Positions 1 to 8,385 of a DNA stretch of 64,000 bases are shown one piece after another. The translations under genes and the position numbers were made by a program. Numbering within the stretch: the stretch's first letter is position 1; each line of letters begins with the position of its first letter. The stretch comes from Zongyangia hominis (GTDB lineage Bacteria > Bacillota > Clostridia > Oscillospirales > Ruminococcaceae), in contig NZ_JACRTC010000005.1 of assembly GCF_014385095.1 (NCBI RefSeq), positions 62,001 to 126,000 on the forward strand, read 5' to 3'. Under the pieces are notes generated by a model. The model made no database searches and had not been told where the DNA came from. It saw nothing but the letters and a program-made list of their open reading frames with translations.

Positions 1-1
1 C

Positions 2-595
2 AATTTGGAGGCCCATGTGGCCAACATGAAGAGCTACGGCGTGCCGGTGGTGGTGGCCATCAACCGCTTCCTTACCGACTCTGACGAGGAGATCGCCGTC
101 CTCTCCGATTTCTGCGAGAAAAACGGGGTGGAGTTCGCCCTGTCCGAGGTCTTTGCCAAGGGCGGCGAGGGCGGTGTGGCCCTGGCCGAAAAAGTGGTGG
201 CCGCCTGCGAGAAGGAAAATCATTTCCACTTCCTCTATGACACCGCTCTCCCCGTCAAAGAGAAGATCGAAAAGATCGCCAAGAACATCTACGGCGCCGA
301 CGGCGTCGTCTATACACCCCAGAGCGAAAAGAACATCAAGGAAATCGAGGACCTGGGCTTTGGAAACCTTCCCATCTGCGTGGCCAAGACCCAGTATTCC
401 CTCTCCGACGACCCGGCCAAGCTGGGGCGGCCCACCGGCTTTACCATCACCGTCAAGGAAGCCAGAGTTTCGGCGGGCGCCGGGTTTATTGTGGTCCTTA
501 CAGGGGATATTATGACCATGCCGGGCCTTCCCAAAGCACCGGCGGCCTGCAAAATTGATATTTCCGACGACGGGCACATCTCCGGCCTGTTCTAA
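2..595 (+). CDS. fhs: Formate--tetrahydrofolate ligase, C-terminal part (cut by window start)
   Basis: The reading frame is open from base 2 and enters from outside the window, so only about the last 197 of the usual roughly 556 residues are present. The protein ATP-dependently joins formate to tetrahydrofolate, giving 10-formyl-THF for purine synthesis and the Wood-Ljungdahl methyl branch. The visible segment begins [20 protein letters not shown], a block typical of the family, and includes the late block [20 protein letters not shown] before ending in the normal family C-terminus (SGLF). The TTG at 5 is an internal codon, not a start. No terminator separates it from tsaE, 18 bp downstream, so read-through is likely. 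Confidence 0.95.
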   Translation, partial: NLEAHVANMKSYGVPVVVAINRFLTDSDEEIAVLSDFCEKNGVEFALSEVFAKGGEGGVALAEKVVAACEKENHFHFLYDTALPVKEKIEKIAKNIYGADGVVYTPQSEKNIKEIEDLGFGNLPICVAKTQYSLSDDPAKLGRPTGFTITVKEARVSAGAGFIVVLTGDIMTMPGLPKAPAACKIDISDDGHISGLF

Positions 596-613
596 AAGAA
601 AGGCAGTACACCC

Positions 614-1042
614 ATGAAACACTTTATTTCCCACTCCCCTAAAGAGACCGAGCAGATCGCCGAAGCCATGGCCCGGAAGCTCCGTCCGGGGGATGTGATA
701 GCCTTCGAGGGGGGCCTGGGCGCGGGGAAGACCGCCTTCACCCGGGGCCTCGTCCGGGGCCTTCAAATCCCGGCGGATGTTTCCAGCCCCACCTTCGCCC
801 TGGTCAACGAGTACCGGGGGGAGGAGCGAACTCTCTACCACTTCGATATGTACCGGGTGGAGAGCTTTGAGGATCTCTACTCCACCGGTTTTTTCGATTA
901 CTTGGACGGGGAGAGCATCCTCGCCATCGAGTGGAGCGAGAATATTTTCGGTGCCCTGCCCGACGGGGTCATCACCGTGCAGATTGAGCCCAAGGGGGAG
1001 GACTGCCGGGAAATTACCATCAAAGGAGACGACCGCTTTTGA
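614..1042 (+). CDS. tsaE: tRNA threonylcarbamoyladenosine biosynthesis ATPase TsaE
   Basis: This 142-residue P-loop protein works with TsaB and TsaD to transfer the threonylcarbamoyl group to A37 of ANN-decoding tRNAs. Walker A (GGLGAGKT) is at residues 33-40. The family blocks SSPTFALVNEY and FDMYR follow, and length is normal for TsaE. It lies 18 bp after fhs and its stop overlaps the TTG start of tsaB by 3 bases (TTGA), so the two are translationally coupled. tsaD and rimI, frequent partners, are not next to it here. Confidence 0.95.
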   Translation: MKHFISHSPKETEQIAEAMARKLRPGDVIAFEGGLGAGKTAFTRGLVRGLQIPADVSSPTFALVNEYRGEERTLYHFDMYRVESFEDLYSTGFFDYLDGESILAIEWSENIFGALPDGVITVQIEPKGEDCREITIKGDDRF

Positions 1043-1749
1043 AGATATTAGCCATCGAGTCCTCGGCCTGCTGCGCCTCGGCGGCCATTGTGGAGGAGGG
1101 CAAGGTGTGGGGCGAGTTTTTCGGCAACACTCGACTCACCCACTCCCAGACCCTGCTGCCCATGGTGGAGGCCCTGCTCCAGTGTACGGCCATCCCCCTT
1201 GCCGGCATCGACGCATTCGCCGTGGCGGCGGGCCCCGGCTCCTTTACCGGCCTGCGCATCGGCGTGGCCGCTGTCAAGGGTTTGGCCCGCGCCCAGGATA
1301 AGCCCTGCCTCCCGGTTTCCACACTGGAGGCCATGGCCTGGGGCGAGCCGCTCTGGGACGGGTTGATTTGCGGGGTGATGGACGCCCGGTGCAAGCAGGT
1401 CTACACGGCGCTTTTTTCCGCCGAGGGGCAGAAAATCCAGCGCCTTACCCCCGACGAGGCCATCTCCCTGGACGCGCTGAGGGAGCGGCTCAAAGGGGTC
1501 GAAAAAAGCGTAGTTTTGGTTGGAGACGGGGCAGAGCTGTGCTATAATGAAGTCAAAGAGCTACCCCATGTCGCCCTCGCCGCCCCCCAGAGCCGCTTCC
1601 AGCGGGCCGCCGGGGTGGGAATGTGCGCCTGTGAGCTTTGGAAGCAGGGGGGCGCCGTCTCCGCCCAGGAGCTTTCCGTCAGCTACCTGCGGCTTCCTCA
1701 GGCCGAGCGGGAGCTTAAAAAGAAGCTGAGCAGGGATAGACTTCCCTGA
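1039..1749 (+). CDS. tsaB: tRNA threonylcarbamoyladenosine biosynthesis protein TsaB
   Basis: TsaB is the inactive ASKHA-fold paralogue of TsaD and acts as the scaffold of the TsaBDE complex. The protein starts MKILAIESSACCASAAIVEE, the family N-terminus, and has the loop AAGPGSFTGLRIGVA near residue 70. At 236 residues it is of normal length. The start is TTG at 1039, overlapping the tsaE stop. An AAAGGAG-like ribosome binding site at 1022-1027 lies within tsaE at suitable distance, and no later ATG would keep the N-terminal motif. upp follows after 54 bp. Confidence 0.93.
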   Translation: MKILAIESSACCASAAIVEEGKVWGEFFGNTRLTHSQTLLPMVEALLQCTAIPLAGIDAFAVAAGPGSFTGLRIGVAAVKGLARAQDKPCLPVSTLEAMAWGEPLWDGLICGVMDARCKQVYTALFSAEGQKIQRLTPDEAISLDALRERLKGVEKSVVLVGDGAELCYNEVKELPHVALAAPQSRFQRAAGVGMCACELWKQGGAVSAQELSVSYLRLPQAERELKKKLSRDRLP

Positions 1750-1803
1750 CAGCGGGACAAAAGAGAAAATCGGAAGTGAAAAGAAAATCGGGAGGAACAA
1801 GCT

Positions 1804-2436
1804 ATGAGCGCAACACCGTTTATTATGGACCATCCACTGATTCAGCACAAAATCGCACTGCTCAGAGATAAAAATACCGGCTCCAAGGAGTTTCGGGAGC
1901 TGATCGCCGAAGTAACCATGCTCATGTGCTACGAGGCGACCCGGGACCTGCCTATGAAGGAAGTGGAAATCGAGACCCCCATCACTATTGCCAAGACCAA
2001 GGTCCTGGCCGGCCGGAAACTGGCCTTTGTGCCCATCCTGCGGGCGGGTATCGGCATGGTGGACGGCGCGCTGGAACTGGTTCCGGCGGCCAAGGTGGGG
2101 CATATCGGCCTCTACCGCGACCCGGTGACCCACAAGCCGGTGGAATATTACTGCAAGCTGCCCGCCGACATCGGTGAGCGGGAGGTCATCGTCATTGACC
2201 CGATGCTGGCCACCGGCGGCTCCGCCATCGACGCCATCAAGATGATTAAGCGCCGGGGTGCCAAGAACATCAAGTTCATGTGCATCATCGCCGCCCCCGA
2301 GGGCTTAAACGCCCTGACCGAGGCGCACCCCGACGTGCAGGTGTACTGCGGCGCGCTGGACGACCACCTCAACGAGAACAAATACATCGTCCCGGGTCTC
2401 GGCGACGCGGGCGACCGCATCTTCGGCACCAAATAA
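1804..2436 (+). CDS. upp: Uracil phosphoribosyltransferase
   Basis: This 210-residue enzyme salvages uracil with PRPP to give UMP. The PRPP-binding loop [12 protein letters not shown] is at about residues 129-140. The uracil-binding C-terminal block [12 protein letters not shown] is intact. The start ATG at 1804 has a GGGAGG ribosome binding site at 1790-1795. A strong intrinsic terminator follows directly, so upp ends the fhs-tsaE-tsaB-upp run. Confidence 0.97.
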   Translation: MSATPFIMDHPLIQHKIALLRDKNTGSKEFRELIAEVTMLMCYEATRDLPMKEVEIETPITIAKTKVLAGRKLAFVPILRAGIGMVDGALELVPAAKVGHIGLYRDPVTHKPVEYYCKLPADIGEREVIVIDPMLATGGSAIDAIKMIKRRGAKNIKFMCIIAAPEGLNALTEAHPDVQVYCGALDDHLNENKYIVPGLGDAGDRIFGTK

Positions 2437-2444
2437 AATGAAGG

Positions 2445-2478
2445 AAAAAGCCGCTGTCTTTGTGACAGCGGCTTTTTT
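2445..2478 (+). terminator. Rho-independent terminator of upp
   Basis: The stem AAGCCGCTGTC pairs with GACAGCGGCTT around a short loop and is followed by a run of T. Its T-run is also the first base block of a 51-bp repeat array downstream. Confidence 0.93.
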
Positions 2479-2735
2479 GTGTCTTTGGCCCGTGGGCCTG
2501 AAATGTCCAGGGACCGAGAATGGCCTTTTGTGCCTCGGGCTCCGTGGGACGGAATTGTCCACGGCCGAAACCGCTTTTTTATGCCCCGCGCCCCGTGGGG
2601 CGGCGATGTGATGTGGTAGAAAATGGTCTTCTGCGCCCGGCGTATTGGGGTTCGGAAATGTCCCGGGGCAGAAATGGCCTTTTGTGCCTCGGGCTCCGTG
2701 GGACAGAATTGTCCTGCGGCCGGACGGCTTTTTTG
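2475..2735. repeat. Degenerate ~51-bp tandem repeat array, five copies plus a partial
   Basis: Units begin near 2475, 2526, 2577, 2627, 2680 and 2730, each opening with a T-rich block plus GTGCC-like sequence and carrying a CGTGGG...AATGTCC core. Copies two and five are the best conserved: 2520-2560 and 2674-2714 match at 40 of 41 positions. The stretch shows no plausible gene (reading frames here only mirror the repeat period). Function is unknown. Confidence 0.8.
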
Positions 2736-3007
2736 CACCTGCGCCTCGTTCCCGCCTCTGAGGCGGCCCACCAGGTCAAACCGTCCGGACCCTCCGCCGC
2801 GGTCCATCCCGCCCCCAAGTCTTCCATGGAAGACGCGCCGCCTTGCAAGCGCCTCGGGGGCAAAGAAAATTTTTCTTTGCCCCCGATTGTAGAACGGCAC
2901 CTTCCGGAGTATGATAATGCTAGATCATTTTGTCTGCCCACCGCGGACGGGTCCGGCGTGACGGCCCCCGGCATCCGCGCGGCATCAAGGAGAGGGAGGC
3001 TCATTCT
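2736..3007. other. Non-coding GC-rich spacer before the YitT gene
   Basis: I see no gene here. A GAAAATTTTTCTTTGCC block lies near 2868, and the ribosome binding site GAGAGGGAGG near 2990-2999 belongs to the next gene. No consensus promoter was recognised. Confidence 0.5.
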
Positions 3008-3874
3008 ATGGCCATGACGAAAGAAAAATGGAAACAAGAAATCTTAAGGTATCTGTTTATGCTCATCGGGTGCTTTTTCTACGCGCTGTGCCTGGACTTA
3101 TTCTTGGTGCCCAACCACATCGTAGGCGGCGGCGTCACCGGACTTGCCACCCTGGGCAACATCCTTTTCCACTGGAACGTGGGTACGGTGGCCATCCTGC
3201 TCAATATCCCCATCCTGCTGCTGGGGCTTAAAACCCAGGGATGGGTCTTCATCGTACGCTGCTTTATCACCAATATGGTGCTGGGCATCTTCACCGACCT
3301 ATTCGCCTTCCTGCCCTCCATCACCCAGAACCCCCTGCTGGCCGCCATGTACGGCGGCTTGGCCCAAGGCGTAGCCATCGGATTGTTTGTTCGGTTTGCC
3401 GTGTCCAGCGGCGGCACCGAGCTGCTCGGCCGGGTCATCCACCACGGACTGCCCCACATCGGCATCCCCACCTGGATTGCCATCCTGGACGGCATCATCG
3501 TTCTCACCGGTGCCGTTGTGATGAAAAACCCGGAAAACGTGCTCTATGCCCTGATCCTCATCTTTATCGCCACCAAGGTCAGCGATACGGTCATCACCGG
3601 CCTCAATCGGGCGAAGCTGTGCTATATCATCACCGAGCGCCCCGATGAGGTGTCCCGGACCCTCTTGGAAAACAGCCCCCGGGGCGTCACCAATCTCAGC
3701 GGGAAGGGGATGTATTCCGGCACCCCCAAGGGCGTGCTGCTCACCTGCGTCAAGAGCCACCAGTTGGTGGAGCTCAGACGCCTGGTGCGCTCGGTGGACG
3801 AGGAGGCCTTCGTCATCGTCAGCGAGACCACCGAGGTAAGGGGCAAGGGCTTTGAAAGCATGGAAGAGGAATAG
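3008..3874 (+). CDS. YitT family membrane protein (DUF2179 C-terminal domain)
   Basis: This 288-residue integral membrane protein has about five to six hydrophobic segments in residues 10-185. The segments start with YLFMLIGCFFYALCLDLFLV, and GGGVTGLATL is the family signature. A soluble C-terminal DUF2179 domain of about 80 residues includes RGVTNLSGKGMYSGTPKGV, typical of the family. The transported substrate of YitT proteins is not established. The start was set at ATG 3008 behind the GAGAGGGAGG site. An upstream in-frame start at 2930 would add an arginine-rich tail without homology character. It ends in a shared bidirectional terminator. Confidence 0.9.
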   Translation: MAMTKEKWKQEILRYLFMLIGCFFYALCLDLFLVPNHIVGGGVTGLATLGNILFHWNVGTVAILLNIPILLLGLKTQGWVFIVRCFITNMVLGIFTDLFAFLPSITQNPLLAAMYGGLAQGVAIGLFVRFAVSSGGTELLGRVIHHGLPHIGIPTWIAILDGIIVLTGAVVMKNPENVLYALILIFIATKVSDTVITGLNRAKLCYIITERPDEVSRTLLENSPRGVTNLSGKGMYSGTPKGVLLTCVKSHQLVELRRLVRSVDEEAFVIVSETTEVRGKGFESMEEE

Positions 3875-3875
3875 A

Positions 3876-3910
3876 AAAAGCGGGGCGGGGAATTTTCCCC
3901 GCCCCGCTTA
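3876..3910. terminator. Bidirectional terminator between YitT gene and XRE gene
   Basis: A near-perfect hairpin, AAGCGGGGCGGGG paired with CCCCGCCCCGCTT around AATTTT, lies between convergent genes. Its right arm overlaps the stop codon of the minus-strand XRE gene. Confidence 0.8.
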
Positions 3911-4111
3911 GGTCTTGTCTTCCTCTTCTTCCAGCAGGTAGTCGATGGAAACGTTGTAGAAAAGGGCTAGTCTTTTTAAAGTGAGGTTTGGAATGTTCAT
4001 TTCGCCGTTTTCATACCGTGAATAAGTTGCTTGACTGATATGAAGATAATCAGCTAGCTGTTGCTGTGTCAAGTCTCGATCTTCTCTGAGGGAACGAATA
4101 TGGGGAAACAT
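3908..4111 (-). CDS. Small XRE-family helix-turn-helix regulator (67 aa)
   Basis: This protein is a single Cro/C1-type HTH domain. DLTQQQLADYLHISQATYSR spans helices 2 and 3, followed by YENGEMNIPN and a helical tail ending in acidic residues. Its target is unknown. It sits 25 bp downstream of a second XRE gene on the same strand, probably co-transcribed. Both genes are visibly lower in GC than the DNA on either side, which suggests separate acquisition. Confidence 0.85.
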   Translation of the reverse strand: MFPHIRSLREDRDLTQQQLADYLHISQATYSRYENGEMNIPNLTLKRLALFYNVSIDYLLEEEEDKT

Positions 4112-4136
4112 AAAATCACCTCTTCATAGGTTAAAG

Positions 4137-4364
4137 CTAATCGCGGAACTCAAAAAACTTATGCACGGGTATGTCCAGCACCTTTGCAATACTAAACATC
4201 GTGTCCAAAGAAGCGCCTGTATAGGCGTTTTCAACTCGATTCATGTGCTCTGGTGTAATGTCAATCGCCTCTGCTAATTGTTCCTGTGTGTAGCCGCGCA
4301 TTTTACGGTAATATGTGATGTTCAGACCTAGTTTCATATATTCATCAAAAAATTTTCTTTTCAT
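4137..4364 (-). CDS. Small XRE-family helix-turn-helix regulator (75 aa)
   Basis: A single HTH_3 domain, with YTQEQLAEAIDITPEHMNRV as the recognition region and a C-terminal LDIPVHKFFEF block. The start was chosen at ATG 4364 (MKRKFFDEY). A longer in-frame reading from 4439 adds 25 residues without domain character. It is AT-rich compared with tmcAL upstream. Likely forms an operon with the next XRE gene. Role unknown; the pair could be a small autonomous regulatory module. Confidence 0.82.
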   Translation of the reverse strand: MKRKFFDEYMKLGLNITYYRKMRGYTQEQLAEAIDITPEHMNRVENAYTGASLDTMFSIAKVLDIPVHKFFEFRD

Positions 4365-4496
4365 AATCAACACTTCATGTTTATGATATAGAAATGGTGT
4401 GTGCGCGGTTATATGCAAAAAATCCATAAGCTGCCTCAATGTCTGGAATTGGGGGAGCGGTGGGGGCCTGCGGCGCGACTTTTAAAGGCCCGGCGG

Positions 4497-5693
4497 TCAG
4501 AGGATGACCGCGTTCTCGGTGAAGTCCGCGCCGCAGGACCGGCGGACGGGCAGGCACAGGTGGTAGAGGTCGTCCGCCGACGCCTCCAGTGCCGCGAAGC
4601 GGGCGGCCTCTGGCGAGTATTCCCGAAGCCGGGCGAGCGAGGTGGAGACGGGCAGGGAGGCCGTCTCCTTAGCCTCCGCCAAGATCTCCCGGCCCCGGCC
4701 GTTCATCCCCAGCACCCGCAGGTAGGGCGGCGGGGTGCGCTGGTCCTGCGCCCGCAGTCCCGCGAGCGCCGCGCAGGCGATGCGCCGGATGCGGGCCAGG
4801 GTGTACCGCTTGGTTTTGACGAGGCTGTAAAATTCCTCCAGGGAGCGGGCCCGGCGGGCGGCTGAAAATATCCGGTGCTCCAATCCCTCGGAGATATCGG
4901 GGAGGGCCGCGATGTCGGGGAGGGCCATACCCCGCAGACGGGCCAGGGTAAGAAGCTCCACTGCGTCCCTATTGACCGGGCCCCGGCTTTCTTCCAGGGC
5001 GTCCCGGTAGAGGCTGAGGGCGCTTGCGGGGACAAAGGGGACGAGGGGCGCCGTCTCCCCGGCTTCCAGGAACCCGCGCAGGTAGGTCCCGCTGGCAAAG
5101 CCCGCCGCGGGGGCGGGGCTGTCGTGGCCGGCCCCCGCCCGGAGAACGGCCACCGGCTCCATGGCGCACTTTTGCAAGAGGAGCTGCTTGCAGTATTCCA
5201 CCCCCAGGGTGTTGTTGGGCTCACAGAGGAGAGCGGCCAGTTCCTCGTTTCCCATATCCGCCACCGCCCGCTGCCGGGCCTGGGCGAAGGTGACGCCCCC
5301 TGCCAGATGGACGGCGAGGGCCTCGCCCAGCCGGGGGGAAAGGAGCACCCGGGCACAGGAAAGAAGAGCGGAGGCGTCGCCGCACTCGCTGCCGAAGGCG
5401 AGGGCATCCACGCATCCGAGGGCGGAAAGGGAAACTACCCCGCCGCGGGCGAAGGTTTCCGCCGTGGCCAGGGCGTAGGGAAGCGGCAGTTCCAGTACCA
5501 AGTCCACCCCGCCGGAGAGGGCCGCACGGGCGCGGGTCCACTTATCCAGGACGGCGCACTCCCCCCGCTGGACGAAGTTGCCGCTCATGACGGCGGCGAT
5601 GTGGGTATAGCCCCGTGCCCGCAGTTCGCCGCAGAGATGGGCATGGCCGCTGTGAAAGGGGTGGTATTCGGCGATGATGCCCGCAATTTTCAT
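4497..5693 (-). CDS. tmcAL: tRNA(Met) cytidine acetate ligase TmcAL (YlbM family)
   Basis: TmcAL activates acetate with ATP and acetylates C34 of elongator tRNA-Met. The N-terminus MKIAGIIAEYHPFHSGHAHL holds the HxGH nucleotidyltransferase signature (HSGH), then the family block MSGNFVQRGECAV at about residues 40-52. At 398 residues the length is normal. ATG 5693 is preferred over the in-frame ATG 5714 because AGGAGG at 5700-5705 sits 6-8 bases upstream of it. The gene is divergent from ackA. That neighbourhood is suggestive, because acetate kinase sets the acetate/acetyl-phosphate pool, but no functional link is shown. Confidence 0.92.
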   Translation of the reverse strand: MKIAGIIAEYHPFHSGHAHLCGELRARGYTHIAAVMSGNFVQRGECAVLDKWTRARAALSGGVDLVLELPLPYALATAETFARGGVVSLSALGCVDALAFGSECGDASALLSCARVLLSPRLGEALAVHLAGGVTFAQARQRAVADMGNEELAALLCEPNNTLGVEYCKQLLLQKCAMEPVAVLRAGAGHDSPAPAAGFASGTYLRGFLEAGETAPLVPFVPASALSLYRDALEESRGPVNRDAVELLTLARLRGMALPDIAALPDISEGLEHRIFSAARRARSLEEFYSLVKTKRYTLARIRRIACAALAGLRAQDQRTPPPYLRVLGMNGRGREILAEAKETASLPVSTSLARLREYSPEAARFAALEASADDLYHLCLPVRRSCGADFTENAVIL

Positions 5694-5783
5694 AGAAGAG
5701 GCCTCCTGGATCATTTTTTTGGAGAAACATGTAAATGAAACGGATAAATCCCGAAAAAATCGGGAAAAAGTGCATATTTATTC

Positions 5784-5812
5784 TTGTATTTTTGTTCCTA
5801 TTGTAATAATAT
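5784..5812 (+). promoter_or_regulatory. Candidate sigma-A promoter of ackA
   Basis: TTGTAT at 5784-5789 and TAATAT at 5807-5812 are separated by 17 bp in the AT-rich divergent region. The match is moderate. Confidence 0.4.
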
Positions 5813-5961
5813 ATAACTGTGTCAGCCTGTGTCAAGGATGGCGGCGATTTTGCCGCCGTTTCTTCATTTGGCGCGAAGTGTCCCGGAACAGCGGACAGAC
5901 GAGAGTTTTGGAAAAAACCGGACGCGCAGCCGGTGCAAAATATGGAGGTTATGTTTAAGTT

Positions 5962-7152
5962 ATGAAGATTCTGGTCATCAATGCAGGCAGCTCCTCGTTA
6001 AAGTATCAGCTTATTGATATGGACGGCGAGCATGTGCTGGCCAAAGGCAATTGCGAAAGAATCGGTGTGGGCGGACTCATTACCCACTCCACCGCGGACG
6101 GCAAGAAGATTAAAATTGAGCGCGAGTTTCCCTCCCACAAAGAGGCATTTTTAGCGGTCATCGAGATGCTGACCACCGGCGAAGGCAAGGTCATCAACGA
6201 TATGAAGGAGATTTCCGCCATCGGACACCGGGTCCTCCACGGCAGTGAAGTTTACAAGGTTTCCACCAAGATCACCGACAAGGTCATCGAGGACATCGCG
6301 GCCTTCAAAGATTTGGGACCGCTTCACAACCCGCCCCAGGCCGTGGCCATGAAAGCCTGCCAGGAAGTCTTCGGCAAGGACACTCCCATGGTCGCCGTCT
6401 TCGACACCTCCTTCCATCAGACCATGCCGGAAAAGGCCTACATCTTTGGTATCCCCTATGAGTACTATGAGAAATACCACATTCGCCGCTATGGTTTCCA
6501 CGGCACCAGCCACCGGTATGTGAGCATGCGTTACGGACAGCTCAAAGGCAAGGTGGAGGGCACCAAGATCGTCACCTGCCACCTGGGCAACGGCTCCTCC
6601 ATCACCGCCATCAAGGACGGTAAGTGCATGGACACCTCCATGGGCTTTACCCCCTTGGACGGCATCATCATGGGCACCCGCTCCGGCGGCGTGGACCCCT
6701 CGGTGCTGACCTTCATCGCGGAGAAGGAGAACATCAGCCCTTCCGAGATGAGCGACCTGCTCAACAAAAAGTCCGGCTTCTTGGGCATTTCCGGCCTCTC
6801 CTCCGACGCGAGAGACTTGGTTAACGCCGCTCATGAGGGGCATCACCGGGCGAAACTCGCCTGCGACATCGTCCGCTATCAGATCAAGAAATACATCGGC
6901 TCCTACGCGGCCGCCATGGGCGGTTTGGACGCGGTCATCTTCACCGGCGGCATCGGGGAAAACTCCGGCGAGCTGAGAGAAGAGGTTTGCGAGGGCCTGG
7001 AATTCATGGGCATCGAGCTCGATAAAGAGCTCAACGATTCCATCCACGGCGAGGAAAAGCTCATTTCCACCGGCAAGACCGAAGTGTGGGTCATCCCCAC
7101 CAACGAGGAGCTGCTCATCGCCCGGGACACCAAGGAGATCATCGAACAGTAA
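5962..7152 (+). CDS. ackA: Acetate kinase
   Basis: Acetate kinase interconverts acetyl phosphate plus ADP and acetate plus ATP, the ATP-yielding end of acetate fermentation. At 396 residues it has normal length. The N-terminal phosphate motif VINAGSSSLKYQL, the central RRYGFHGTSHRYVS block, the HLGNGSS motif and FTGGIGENS near the C-terminus are all intact. The ribosome binding site GGAGG is at 5943-5947. pta is not adjacent, so the partner is encoded elsewhere. A terminator follows. Confidence 0.98.
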   Translation: MKILVINAGSSSLKYQLIDMDGEHVLAKGNCERIGVGGLITHSTADGKKIKIEREFPSHKEAFLAVIEMLTTGEGKVINDMKEISAIGHRVLHGSEVYKVSTKITDKVIEDIAAFKDLGPLHNPPQAVAMKACQEVFGKDTPMVAVFDTSFHQTMPEKAYIFGIPYEYYEKYHIRRYGFHGTSHRYVSMRYGQLKGKVEGTKIVTCHLGNGSSITAIKDGKCMDTSMGFTPLDGIIMGTRSGGVDPSVLTFIAEKENISPSEMSDLLNKKSGFLGISGLSSDARDLVNAAHEGHHRAKLACDIVRYQIKKYIGSYAAAMGGLDAVIFTGGIGENSGELREEVCEGLEFMGIELDKELNDSIHGEEKLISTGKTEVWVIPTNEELLIARDTKEIIEQ

Positions 7153-7158
7153 GCGCGA

Positions 7159-7186
7159 GGGCGGGACGCAGGTCCCGCCCTTTTTG
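7159..7186 (+). terminator. Terminator of ackA
   Basis: GGGCGGGAC pairs with GTCCCGCCC around GCAG and is followed by TTTTT. Confidence 0.9.
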
Positions 7187-7232
7187 TCGCAAAAAGGACA
7201 GGCCCGCCAGTGGGGAAAGCTTTGACAAAGGA

Positions 7233-7261
7233 TTGACAAAGACAGGCGGCGGGCATATAAT
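7233..7261 (+). promoter_or_regulatory. Sigma-A promoter of the ribU transcript
   Basis: TTGACA (7233-7238), 17 bp, TATAAT (7256-7261): a perfect consensus, about 20 bp upstream of the FMN riboswitch. Confidence 0.9.
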
Positions 7262-7278
7262 AAAGATACAAAGGAAAT

Positions 7279-7422
7279 CGTCTGTTTCAGGGCGGGGTGC
7301 AAGTCCCCACCGGCGGTGAACGGGCCCGAAAGGTCCCCAAAGTCCGCGAACTCCCGCAAGGGAGCCGATTTGGTGCAATTCCAAAACCGACGGTTAAAGT
7401 CCGGATGAAAGAAACGGCGGCA
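7279..7422 (+). promoter_or_regulatory. FMN riboswitch (RFN element)
   Basis: The conserved RFN core is present: AGGGCGGGGTGCAAGTCCCC followed by ACCGGCGGT, then later GCCGATTTGGTG and ACCGACGGTTAAAGTCCGGA, closed by a TGTTTC/GAAACG stem. It binds FMN and here must switch the downstream terminator that precedes ribU. Confidence 0.96.
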
Positions 7423-7437
7423 GAAGTGCTGCATTTC

Positions 7438-7477
7438 GCCCGTGGCGCATGGTATTCCATGCCTCATGGGCTTTTTT
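7438..7477 (+). terminator. Expression-platform terminator of the FMN riboswitch
   Basis: A hairpin of GCCCGTGGCGCATGG against CCATGCCTCATGGGC followed by six T lies between the aptamer and ribU. It is placed to stop transcription when FMN is bound. Confidence 0.88.
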
Positions 7478-7541
7478 ATGTCTTCTGCCGAGTCTCTCCC
7501 CAAAAACAGACCTCCCAAAACTGATTTGGAGGAAAGTTTTT

Positions 7542-8132
7542 ATGAAAATCAACACAAGAAAAATGGCCATGATGGCCATGCTCGCCGCCATCTCCGTGGT
7601 GCTGGTGATCATCCACGTCCCCTTCCCCCCCGCGCCCTTTTTGGAATACGACCCGGCGGACATCCCCATCCTCATCGGCGCTTTCGCCTTCGGTCCCACG
7701 GCGGGACTGCTCATCACGGTGGTGGTGTCGGTGGTCCAAGGATTTACCCTCAGTTCGGGCAGCGGTATCATCGGCGTCGTCATGCACATTTTGGCCACCG
7801 GCAGCTTCGTCTTGGTGGCGGGGAGCATCTACAGCAGGAAAAAGACCCGCAAGTCGGCCGTTTTGGGGCTCTCCCTGGGGGCGCTGACCATGACGGTGAT
7901 GATGGTCCTCATGAACCTTGTCTTCACTCCCATCTTCATGAACACGCCTATCGAGGCGGTGGCCAAGATGCTGCTGCCCATCATCATCCCCTTTAACCTG
8001 ATGAAAGCGGGCATCAACGCGGTGGTGACCCTCGTTCTCTATAAGGCGGTCAGCCGTTTCCTCAAGGAAAAAACACCCAAATTGGGCAAGAAGGACGTCG
8101 AACCTATTGACACGGTGGCGAAAAAAAGCTAA
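7542..8132 (+). CDS. ribU: Riboflavin ECF transporter S component RibU
   Basis: This 196-residue protein has five to six membrane helices and is the substrate-binding subunit of an ECF importer for riboflavin. It needs the shared EcfA/A'/T module encoded elsewhere. The signature LEYDPADIPILIGAFAFGP follows the first helix, and MNLVFTPIFM is in the later part. The start ATG 7542 follows GGAGGAAAG. An upstream in-frame ATG at 7449 lies within the riboswitch terminator and is rejected. Regulation by the FMN riboswitch supports the substrate call. Confidence 0.94.
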   Translation: MKINTRKMAMMAMLAAISVVLVIIHVPFPPAPFLEYDPADIPILIGAFAFGPTAGLLITVVVSVVQGFTLSSGSGIIGVVMHILATGSFVLVAGSIYSRKKTRKSAVLGLSLGALTMTVMMVLMNLVFTPIFMNTPIEAVAKMLLPIIIPFNLMKAGINAVVTLVLYKAVSRFLKEKTPKLGKKDVEPIDTVAKKS

Positions 8133-8161
8133 AATAAAGCCACTGAAACCTAACAATTACA

Positions 8162-8265
8162 TAGCCTTATCAAGAGTGGCGGAGGGAACAGGCCCGATGA
8201 TGCCCGGCAACCTGCACATGTGCGTAAGGTGCCAATTCCTGCGGCTTTGACCGGAGATGAGGAAA
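8162..8265 (+). promoter_or_regulatory. SAM-I riboswitch (S box)
   Basis: The P1 arm CTTATC (8166-8171) pairs with GATGAG (8256-8261). The SAM-I core AAGAGTGGCGGAGGGA, GCCCGATGATGCCCGGCAACC and GGTGCCAATTCCTGC are all present. It is a SAM-responsive off switch for metK. Confidence 0.96.
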
Positions 8266-8279
8266 TAATCGTCCACCAT

Positions 8280-8310
8280 GCGCCCGGTCTTCTGGCCGGG
8301 CGCTTCTTTT
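8280..8310 (+). terminator. Expression-platform terminator of the SAM-I riboswitch
   Basis: GCGCCCGG (8280-8287) pairs with CCGGGCGC (8296-8303), followed by TTCTTTT. Confidence 0.85.
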
Positions 8311-8385
8311 GTGCCGCTTTTCGGCGCGGGAAGAGCCTGGCGCATGGCGGCGGATAAGGCCAAGCAGTCAGAAAGGAAGAAATCT

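Noticed and set aside
2475..2735. Repeat array considered as a CRISPR
   Set aside because: Units are adjacent with no unique spacers, are strongly diverged and lack a repeat-spacer alternation; no cas genes are nearby.
2148..3037. Several overlapping frames across the upp-YitT gap considered as repeat proteins
   Set aside because: Their internal repetition simply follows the 51-bp DNA repeats (51 is divisible by 3), with no ribosome sites.
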